Below, in pieces: positions 7,466 to 14,066 of a stretch of DNA of 64,000 nt. A program made the translations under genes and the position numbers. Location of the stretch: contig OZ007012.1 of assembly GCA_963931435.1 (NCBI GenBank), positions 62,001-126,000 on the forward strand. Reading direction: 5' to 3'. The notes under the pieces are model-generated. The model searched no databases and was not told the origin of the DNA. It saw nothing but the letters and a program-made list of their open reading frames with translations. This DNA comes from Coprousia sp963931435 (GTDB lineage: Bacteria; Actinomycetota; Coriobacteriia; Coriobacteriales; Coriobacteriaceae). How positions within the stretch are numbered: position 1 is the first letter of the stretch; every line of letters begins with the position of its first letter.

Positions 7466-9001
7466 CTATAGGTCGCGTGCGAGCACGGCCTCCTGGGGGA
7501 TGAGCAGCGCCGCGTCCAGCACGGCGTGCAGGTAGCGCGCCTCCTTCTCGTCGAGGTACGGCTCGAGCAGCTCGACGCCGGAGATCTCCACGTTCTGCTG
7601 ATCGGTGGGCTCGTTGTCCAGCGGATCGGGCCAGCGCTTGCGGGCCCGCTTGAGCATGAGGCGGTAGGCGGCGGCGAACGGCTTCACGCTGACGTGCTCT
7701 CCGACGCCCGCGGCCACGCGCGCCATGATCTCGAACCCTGCGCGGTCGATGTCGCCCCAGTAGAGGATCTCGACGTCGTCGGCACCCATGGTGTCGAGCA
7801 GGCGCTGCAGATGGGCGGGCTCTTTGGCGAGCGCCCCGTTGCCGAACACCACGCCGTGCACGCGCTCGCCCAGCAGGCGCTTGCGCTCGCCGAAGAATAT
7901 GGCGTTGCGCATGTTGGTCCAGGGATCGAGGTTCTCGGATACCACCAGGCGCAGGTGCTTGTGGCGCTTGGGGACGTAGCTGAGCAGCTCGAACTTGAAC
8001 GGCGGGCGCAGGCGCAGCAGGTCCGAGACGCCCATGAGCCTGAGGAGCTTGCGGCCGTCGGACTCGGGTGCGAGGAACTTCTCGTCGCCGAAGATCGCGT
8101 ACGAGAGCTCGCGCAGGCTGCAGCTCCCGTCGCCGATGGAGGGGCGCCCGGCGAGCGCTGCATCGAGCGCTTGAAGCTCGGGCTCGTAGCGCAGGTAGGC
8201 TTCGGGCGTGCTGAGCAGCCAGCCGTTGATCCACAGGCGCGGATCGAGGGCGATGATGCGGGTGCGCACCTCGGTGAGCTCTGGTGTCTGGCGGCGCACG
8301 CAGCTCAGACGCCCGAGCGAGCGCTCGGCGCGCCGCGCGCGGGCGGGCGCGGCGGCAGGGGCCGTGGCGATGTTCGTGGAGGTGGCGGGCGCCGGGTCGG
8401 TCGCTTGGTCGATCGCGCCCGCGGCGTCGGCGGCGCGCGTCCCAGGCGCCTGCTTTCGTGCAGCCTTCCGCTTTTCCCAGAAGCCCTTGCGGCCCTCCGG
8501 TTTCTCAGCGCCGTCTACGCCGGTCGTCTGGTCCTCATCCGCAGGCGCCGGCTTCGCCGAATGGGCGGTGTCCCCTGCGCTGCCGGGTGCTGGGGCGGCC
8601 ACGTCCGCAGGGTTGGCGGCCTCATCGGCATCGGCGGAGCGCACCTCCTTCTTCACGGGCTCTTCCGCGCTGTCGGTGCGCGGCGCGCCCGCGGATGCAT
8701 GCGCGCCGGACGGGCGGGCGCCCACGGGCAGCGTGATGCCCTCTGCGGTGATGCGGTAGCAGCCCGCGCCCCGCTCGATGATGCCTGCCTCCACCAAGGC
8801 GTCGAGCGCATGGGCGCCCACGCCGTACTTGCCGAGCACCTTGTGCATGTCGTCGCGGGTCACGGGGTTGCGGCGCAGGCGCACCAGGCCGCTGGCGATG
8901 CCGCTCGCATGTGCGCGGTCGGCCGTGGGCAGCGCGCGGCTCATCACCTTGGCGAGCCTGACGACGGCTTGCTGTTCGTGTTCGGACATCTTCTGCGGCA
9001 T
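7466..9001 (-). CDS. Wadjet JetD-like / DUF2220 Toprim protein (orphan)
   Basis: A protein of 511 residues. The N-terminus (about 1-90) looks like a winged helix (LVRLRRNPVTRDDMHKVL and GIIERGAGCYRIT). A low-complexity Ala/Glu/Lys linker follows to about residue 215. The C-terminal half carries a DUF2220-like domain with the Toprim signature EILYWGDIDRAGFEIMARV, typical of JetD, the plasmid-cutting subunit of Wadjet systems. In the family this acidic D-x-D cluster binds metal for DNA cleavage. ATG 9001 follows GAAGGGG. No JetA, JetB or JetC (SMC-like) gene is nearby, so it is either a stand-alone nuclease or the remainder of a lost system. Two strong inverted repeats bracket it. Confidence 0.8.
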   Translation of the reverse strand: MPQKMSEHEQQAVVRLAKVMSRALPTADRAHASGIASGLVRLRRNPVTRDDMHKVLGKYGVGAHALDALVEAGIIERGAGCYRITAEGITLPVGARPSGAHASAGAPRTDSAEEPVKKEVRSADADEAANPADVAAPAPGSAGDTAHSAKPAPADEDQTTGVDGAEKPEGRKGFWEKRKAARKQAPGTRAADAAGAIDQATDPAPATSTNIATAPAAAPARARRAERSLGRLSCVRRQTPELTEVRTRIIALDPRLWINGWLLSTPEAYLRYEPELQALDAALAGRPSIGDGSCSLRELSYAIFGDEKFLAPESDGRKLLRLMGVSDLLRLRPPFKFELLSYVPKRHKHLRLVVSENLDPWTNMRNAIFFGERKRLLGERVHGVVFGNGALAKEPAHLQRLLDTMGADDVEILYWGDIDRAGFEIMARVAAGVGEHVSVKPFAAAYRLMLKRARKRWPDPLDNEPTDQQNVEISGVELLEPYLDEKEARYLHAVLDAALLIPQEAVLARDL

Positions 9002-9086
9002 GGCGGCCCCTTCGCTTCGGTGTATCGCGCACAAGGATACCGCGTCTTGCTCGGCTGCCGCCCCGACCGCAACGAATCAACGAACG

Positions 9087-9144
9087 GGGAACCATATATA
9101 CGTTTTCAGCGCGAAAAGGGGGCGAGAACGTATATATGGTTCCC
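9087..9144. repeat. Inverted repeat with 18-bp arms upstream of the JetD-like gene
   Basis: GGGAACCATATATACGTT (9087-9104) and its exact complement AACGTATATATGGTTCCC (9127-9144) are separated by 22 bases. Pairing can extend by two or three bases on the inner side (TTC against GAG). It lies between the phosphatase stop and the JetD-like start, both on the minus strand. No T-run follows in either direction, so an ordinary terminator is unlikely; it may be an operator or a MITE-like element. Confidence 0.7.
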
Positions 9145-9239
9145 AAATCGGAAATTGAGGGCGGAGGCGCTCCGGTGGCGCCCGCCGCGTGGCCGGCTTG
9201 CAGCGCGGCGGGCGCCACTGCCTGTCGCCGCGCCGCCGG

Positions 9240-9818
9240 CTAGGCGCGCAGGGCCTCGATGAAGGCGAAGGCGCCGTCCTCGAACCCGAAATGCAGGACG
9301 CAGCCGTTGGAGATGGGGCCGCCCACGATCTGGAACGGATCGCCCAGATGCGAGGTGAAGCACATGCAGGCTCCGCCGTGCGAGCAGGCCAGCACCGTAT
9401 CGCAGGCAGCGTCGCCCATGATGGAGGCGAGTGCCGCCAGCATGCGGTCGCGCACCTGCGCGCGGGTCTCGCCGCCGTAGATGGGGAAGAACTCGTCGTA
9501 GAGCTGCGGCGTGGGCGGGTTGAGGTCCTCGCTCTCGCCTTCGAACACGCCGAACCCGCGCTCGCGCAGGCCCTTCACGCGCTGGTAGGGGAGGGGCTGG
9601 CCGGCCGCCTCGAGCGCGAGCTCCAGGGTGTCGCAGGCGCGCTCGGCGGTGCTGCTGAACGCATGGTCGAACCTGATGCCGCGCTCGGCGAGCATCGCCC
9701 CGGCCTGCCGCGCCTGCTCGATGCCGTGCTCGGTGAGCGGCGAGTCGCACCACCCCTGGATCTTGCGGCGCTGGTTGAAGAGCGTCTCGCCGTGGCGCAT
9801 GAGATACAGGTGCTTCAT
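9240..9818 (-). CDS. Histidine phosphatase family protein (phosphoglycerate-mutase-like)
   Basis: A 192-residue protein of the histidine phosphatase superfamily. The phospho-acceptor motif LMRHGETLFN is at residues 6-15 (His9). The second conserved Arg is in SSTAERACDT, Glu lies in RERGFGVFEG, and the second catalytic His is in CSHGGAC. Such proteins dephosphorylate small sugar phosphates or nucleotides; substrate cannot be told from sequence. ATG 9818 follows GAAAGGAC. It starts just 15 bp after the stop of the CorA-like gene, on the same strand, so the two probably form one operon. Confidence 0.88.
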   Translation of the reverse strand: MKHLYLMRHGETLFNQRRKIQGWCDSPLTEHGIEQARQAGAMLAERGIRFDHAFSSTAERACDTLELALEAAGQPLPYQRVKGLRERGFGVFEGESEDLNPPTPQLYDEFFPIYGGETRAQVRDRMLAALASIMGDAACDTVLACSHGGACMCFTSHLGDPFQIVGGPISNGCVLHFGFEDGAFAFIEALRA

Positions 9819-9833
9819 GAACGTCCTTTCGGT

Positions 9834-10805
9834 CTAGTGCCAGAGCCCCTTCTTCTTGAAGATCCATGCGGTCACGATGCACGCCACCGCGGTGAGCGAC
9901 AGCGGGAACACCCAGGTGCTGAATGCGCCGGCCCCTTCGAGCGGCAGCGCCACGTTCATGCCGTAGAAGCTGAAGACGATGTTGGGGATCGCCATCACGA
10001 TGGTGATGACCGTGAGCACCTTCATCACGATGTTGAGGTTGTTGGAGATCACGCTCGCGTAGGCGTCCATGGTGCCCGAGAGGATGTTGGAGTAGATGTC
10101 GCACATCTCCTGCGCCTGGTGCACCTCGATCATCACGTCCTCCATGAGGTCCTGATCGTCCTCGTAGAGCGCGATGAGCCGGCCGTGGCGGATCTTGTTG
10201 AGCGTGACCTCGGCCGACTTGAGCGAGGTCGAGAAATACACGAGCGATTTCTCGAGCGAGAGCATCTGCAGCAGCTCCTCGTTACGCATGGAGCCGTAGA
10301 GGTGGCGCTCCGTCTTGGTGGAGAGCGCGTCGATGCGGCGCAGGTGCACCAGGTAGCTCTGCGAGATGCGCAGGAGCATCAGCAGAAGGAACCGCGTGCG
10401 CATGCGGGTGTTGAGCTGCTTGACGCGGCCCTCGGCCATGTCGCGCACGATGGGGCTCTCCTGCAGGCTCACCGTGACGATGAGGTTCTTCTCGGGCAGG
10501 AAGATTACCGAGATGGGGAGCGTCGTGTACTGCAGCATCGTGGGATCCTGCATGTCCTCGGCATCCTCGGCGCTGGGGTAGTCGACGATGACGAGGGTCT
10601 GGTTGACGTCCTCGTCGTAGTCGATGCGCGATGCCTCTTCCTCGTCCAGCGCGCTGCGGACGAACTCCGGCAGCACGCCGATCTCGGTTTCGAGCCAGCT
10701 GATCTCGCGTTCCGTGGGGTCGACGAGGTTGATCCAGGCACCCGCCTGCGGCGTGTCGATCTTTGCGGTGACGCCGTTCACGTCAGTCATGTAGCAGTTG
10801 ACCAT
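9834..10805 (-). CDS. CorA-family divalent cation transporter
   Basis: A 323-residue protein with the CorA layout: an acidic cytoplasmic domain (WINLVDPTEREI; SALDEEEASRIDYDEDVNQTLVIVDYP), a long helical stalk and two C-terminal transmembrane segments. The first ends in the signature YGMN (SFYGMNVAL) that forms the selectivity loop, followed by a basic C-terminus (FKKKGLWH). In the family it forms pentamers passing Mg2+ and sometimes Co2+ or Ni2+. ATG 10805 follows AAAGGAG. The next gene is a histidine phosphatase 15 bp downstream. An energy-converting [NiFe] hydrogenase lies 3 kb away, but no functional link is shown. Confidence 0.9.
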   Translation of the reverse strand: MVNCYMTDVNGVTAKIDTPQAGAWINLVDPTEREISWLETEIGVLPEFVRSALDEEEASRIDYDEDVNQTLVIVDYPSAEDAEDMQDPTMLQYTTLPISVIFLPEKNLIVTVSLQESPIVRDMAEGRVKQLNTRMRTRFLLLMLLRISQSYLVHLRRIDALSTKTERHLYGSMRNEELLQMLSLEKSLVYFSTSLKSAEVTLNKIRHGRLIALYEDDQDLMEDVMIEVHQAQEMCDIYSNILSGTMDAYASVISNNLNIVMKVLTVITIVMAIPNIVFSFYGMNVALPLEGAGAFSTWVFPLSLTAVACIVTAWIFKKKGLWH

Positions 10806-10920
10806 GACGGCTCCTTTCACGGTTCGCAGCCCGCCCGCCCGTTTCCGACGTCTCAGGATAGCGCATGGCGCCGGCGCTCCCGGGGGTTGCCTGCAAATCT
10901 GCAAAGTCCTCGTAGGGGCC

Positions 10921-11661
10921 TTACCGGCGCTTTACCTTCGCAGCTCGGCGCGTGTCCGCGCGGCGTCTCGCAGCGCCCGCCTCCGACGAGGAAGACCGGC
11001 GCAGATCAGCGCGCGCCCGCGCGGCGTCCTGCGAGCGGACGTCCGGCACCGGGTGTCCGCGGGCGTCATCGTCTCGGACGAGATCTGGTCGGACATCATC
11101 CTGCCGGGGCACGGGCACGTGCCCACGCAGTCGGTCTCCGAGGACGCGCGGAACCGGACCGTCGCCCTCTACGCGCCGTCCAAGACGTCCAACCTCGCGG
11201 GCCTGGTGGGGAGCTACCACATCGTATGCAACGGCTGCCCGCGCGACCGCGCGGCGGCCGCGGCGTCGAAGAGCCGCTACAACGAGATGAGCGCGCTCTC
11301 GATGCGCGCCCTCGTCGGCGCCTGCCGCCCCGAGGGCCATGAGTGGGTGGACGAGCTCGCGCGGGTGATCGGCGGCAACGCCGACTGGGCGTGCTCCTTC
11401 ATCGCCGGCCATTTCGACGGCGTGGACGCCGCCAGGCCCGAGGGCACCTGCATGCTCTTCCTCGACTGCTCCGGGTGGTGCGCCGCGCACGGGCGCGGCA
11501 TCGACTGGGTGCTCCGCGAGGGCCGGCGCGTGGGCGCGGGCTGGCAGGACGGCGGGCCCCTCCACGGCCCCTGCCACGTCCGCATGAACCTCGCCCTGCC
11601 CCTGAGCCGGGTGCGGGAGGCGTTCCGGCGCCTGGACGAGCACGTGTTCAACGCCCGTTAA
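10921..11661 (+). pseudogene. 5'-truncated PatB/MalY-type aminotransferase
   Basis: The readable part begins near GVIVSDEIWSDI, the segment with the Asp that contacts the PLP ring nitrogen. It continues through APSKTSNLAGL, where Lys is the PLP-binding residue, to a normal C-terminus (CHVRMNLALPLSRVREAF). PatB/MalY cystathionine beta-lyases are about 390 residues; here only about the last 200 exist. The roughly 180-residue N-terminal half with the substrate cleft is missing. No ribosome-binding site is evident at the beginning, and the sequence upstream of about 11070 does not read as aminotransferase. The remnant follows the CorA gene in divergent orientation. Confidence 0.75.
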
Positions 11662-11697
11662 CAAGGAGCCCTGCACACCGGCAGGTACCGGATATTC

Positions 11698-11706
11698 TGC
11701 TATAGT
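11698..11706 (+). promoter_or_regulatory. Extended -10 promoter of the HTH gene
   Basis: TGCTATAGT (TG at 11698, hexamer 11701-11706) is an extended -10 element, placing the transcript start near 11713. This argues for ATG 11745 rather than ATG 11724 as the start of the next gene. Confidence 0.5.
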
Positions 11707-11744
11707 TAGGCCTTCGAACGAGCATGAGTAAACCGGGTGGTTAT

Positions 11745-12146
11745 ATGGCTCAGACTAAGCGGGCTCACTATAGCGAGCGGGTACGCAAGCAGGCGGTCAA
11801 GCTTCTGGCTGAGGGGATGGGCCATCGCGCGCTCGCTGCCAAGCTCAAGATACCCGAGGCCACGGCGCGTCAATGGTCGCGCGCCTTCGCGGTGGGCGGC
11901 GAGGAAGCCGTCCTCACCGCGGGCGCGCGCCATCGGGTCTACGACTACGAGGTTAAGCTGGCCGTGGCGAAGGACCGCGTGGAGCGCGGCAAGACGGTGC
12001 GCGAGGTCATGGTCGAGTACGGCGTGCCCAGCGAGTCCTCGGTAAAGGCATGGTGCCGCCTCTACCGCGCCCATGGGGCGGAGGCCCTGGTGGACAAGCC
12101 GCGCGGCCGCAAGCCCAAGGCGCGCGGCGAGGGCGAGGAGGCGTAG
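11745..12146 (+). CDS. IS3 OrfA-like helix-turn-helix protein, orphan
   Basis: About 133 residues with two successive HTH units: RVRKQAVKLLAEGMGHRALA with KIPEATARQWSRAF, and VKLAVAKDRVERGKTVREVM with YGVPSESSVKAWCRLY. A basic tail (DKPRGRKPKARG) follows. This is the layout of the OrfA regulator/DNA-binding protein of IS3-type elements. No orfB (DDE transposase) follows, and no terminal repeats were found, so it is a remnant or a domesticated DNA-binding protein. ATG 11745 (after GGGTGG) is preferred; ATG 11724 would lie too close to the predicted transcript start. Confidence 0.65.
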   Translation: MAQTKRAHYSERVRKQAVKLLAEGMGHRALAAKLKIPEATARQWSRAFAVGGEEAVLTAGARHRVYDYEVKLAVAKDRVERGKTVREVMVEYGVPSESSVKAWCRLYRAHGAEALVDKPRGRKPKARGEGEEA

Positions 12147-12388
12147 CGCCCGCTGCGGCGGCGCCTACGGGGAGGTGGCGCCACGGTTCGCGAGCATGGG
12201 GCAGAACGTGCAGGGCTGCGGCGGCGCCCGCGGGGCCGTATCGGCGTTGCGGGCGCTCGGGGAGGCTGGTTCGAGCCGCTCATCCTCCCCATGCGCGCCC
12301 TGCATGCCAAGCAAATGAGTACAGTTTTGTAGCAATTATTGAACGCGTCCTGCCGCCCTGCGCAGGCGGCGCCCCGCCGGTCCGCGCG

Positions 12389-12397
12389 TGCTATGAT
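12389..12397 (+). promoter_or_regulatory. Extended -10 promoter of fprA
   Basis: TGCTATGAT (hexamer 12392-12397) is an extended -10 element about 67 bp before the fprA start; no good -35 is seen. The rest of the 317-bp gap (12147-12463) shows no gene: a GC-rich stretch downstream of the HTH gene and a short AT-rich piece near 12315-12345. Confidence 0.5.
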
Positions 12398-12463
12398 GGG
12401 GCGCGAAGGTTCAGCATAGCGACGGCGCGGCGATGGTGTCGCGCCCAGCAGAAAGGACGCGTC

Positions 12464-13648
12464 ATGCTCAACGCGATCGAGATCTCCCCCAAGGTCTGGT
12501 GGGTCGGCGGCATCGACTGGAATGAGCGCTCGTTCCATGGCTACACCACCGAGCAGGGCATCACCTATAACGCCTACCTCATCATGGACGAGACCGTCAC
12601 CCTCATCGACACGGCCAAGGCCACATTCACCGATGAGTTCATCCAGCGCATCAGCCAGGTGGTCGATCCCGCCAAGATCGAGCTCGTGGTGACCAACCAC
12701 GTGGAGATGGACCACTCCGGCAGCCTGCCTGCCATCCACCGCCTGGCGCCCAACGCCCGCATCGTGGCGAGCGCGCCGGCCGGCGTGAACGAGGTCCGCG
12801 CACACTACGGCATCGAGGTCGAGGGCGTCAAGACCGGTGATTCCATCAAGATCGGCGAGCGCACCCTCCACTTCGTGCAGACGCCGATGGTCCACTGGCC
12901 CGACAACATGGTCACCTTCTGCCCCGAGGACGGCATCCTCTACTCCAACGACGCGTTCGGCCAGCACTACGCCACCACCAAGCGCTTCGACGATGAAAAC
13001 GACCTGTGCGAGGTGTTCAAGCAGGCTAAGAAGTACTACGCCAACATCGTGTGGCCCTACGGCGCCCAGGTGCAGAAGGCGTTCGGCTCCCTCGCGGGGC
13101 TCGACATCAAGCTCATCGCGCCTTCCCACGGCGTGATCTGGCGCAGCCACATCCCCGAGATCATGGAGAAGTACCAGGCCTGGAGCACCTACCAGGCCGA
13201 GGAGAAGGCCGTGGTGGTCTACGATTCGATGTGGCACTCCACCGAGGCCATGGCCCGCGAGATCACCGACGCCTTCATCCGCGAGGGCGTTCCGGCCAAG
13301 CTCATCGACGTGAAGCACACCCACATCTCCGACATCATGCTCGAGCTGTGCGACGCCCGCTACGTGGCCTGCGGCTCGCCCACGCTCAACTCCAACATGA
13401 TGCCCACCATGGCGAGCTTCCTCACCTACATGCGCGGCCTCTCGCCGAACAACAGCCAGCGGATCGGCATCGCGTTCGGCTCCTACGGCTGGGCGCCGCT
13501 CGGCCCCAAGCAGGTGTACGCCGAGATGGAGAACGCCAAGTTCAACATGGCCGCCCCCGTGATCGCGCAGCAGTGGATTCCCTCCGAGGAGAACCTGAGC
13601 GCGCTGCAGGAGACCGTGGTCAAGGCCATCGAAGCCGCGCGCGCATAA
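12464..13648 (+). CDS. fprA: Flavodiiron protein (oxygen/NO reductase)
   Basis: A 394-residue A-type flavodiiron protein that reduces O2 to water or NO to N2O and protects anaerobes. The N-terminal metallo-beta-lactamase-like domain has the diiron motif NHVEMDHSG (His79, Glu81, Asp83, His84), His144 in MVHWPDNM, Asp163 in SNDAFGQH and the last His in APSHGVIWR. The C-terminal flavodoxin domain starts at about residue 250 with the FMN-phosphate loop VYDSMWHSTEAMA. There is no fused rubredoxin or flavin reductase domain, so electrons come from a separate donor. ATG 12464 follows AGAAAGGAC. It is a monocistronic gene just ahead of the hydrogenase operon. Confidence 0.93.
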   Translation: MLNAIEISPKVWWVGGIDWNERSFHGYTTEQGITYNAYLIMDETVTLIDTAKATFTDEFIQRISQVVDPAKIELVVTNHVEMDHSGSLPAIHRLAPNARIVASAPAGVNEVRAHYGIEVEGVKTGDSIKIGERTLHFVQTPMVHWPDNMVTFCPEDGILYSNDAFGQHYATTKRFDDENDLCEVFKQAKKYYANIVWPYGAQVQKAFGSLAGLDIKLIAPSHGVIWRSHIPEIMEKYQAWSTYQAEEKAVVVYDSMWHSTEAMAREITDAFIREGVPAKLIDVKHTHISDIMLELCDARYVACGSPTLNSNMMPTMASFLTYMRGLSPNNSQRIGIAFGSYGWAPLGPKQVYAEMENAKFNMAAPVIAQQWIPSEENLSALQETVVKAIEAARA

Positions 13649-13699
13649 AACCGCGCCCTGCAGCTGCCCGCCGCCGAGCCTGAAAGGCGCCGGCGGCGC

Positions 13700-13795
13700 G
13701 GCGTCTCGTCACCATCGAGACGGTTACTGAGACGCCTCCCATTTTCTCGCCCCTCCTTCCCGGATACGGAAGCGGGGGCCGAGGGAATGGGAGGC
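13700..13795 (+). terminator. Nested alternative hairpins downstream of fprA
   Basis: Three stems can form. CGTCTCG (13702-13708) pairs with CGAGACG (13716-13722). Alternatively GGCGTCTC (13700-13707) pairs with GAGACGCC (13729-13736). A third stem, GCCTCCCATT (13734-13743) with AATGGGAGGC (13786-13795), overlaps the second by three bases. The arrangement works as a terminator-like structure but lacks a clear T-run. The rest of the gap to 14066 carries only a weak promoter candidate (TACAAT, 13999-14004) and a leader for the hydrogenase operon. Confidence 0.45.
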
Positions 13796-14066
13796 GCTCT
13801 TGTGCGTTCCCGTATCGGTGGGGCGGAGGGCACTGGTCTGCTCGTCCCGCTTGCAGGCGGCTGCCCTTTGCCCAAAACGGGCTCAAATTATGCCGAACTT
13901 TCGGTATACGCGCGATATTCCGGCGCGCGCGGCGCCCCCGTGTGCCAAAAGCCCTGCGCGGGCGCCTGATTATGGACGCGGTGTGTGCGTACATCGGCTA
14001 CAATACCAAAAGATAGTGGGGCAGAATGCCAATCCGGCATCTGCACAAGGTCAAGAGGGGAAAGCT

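Noticed and set aside
11724..12463. Complete IS3 element
   Set aside because: Only the OrfA-like protein is present; no orfB DDE domain, terminal repeats or target duplication was seen.
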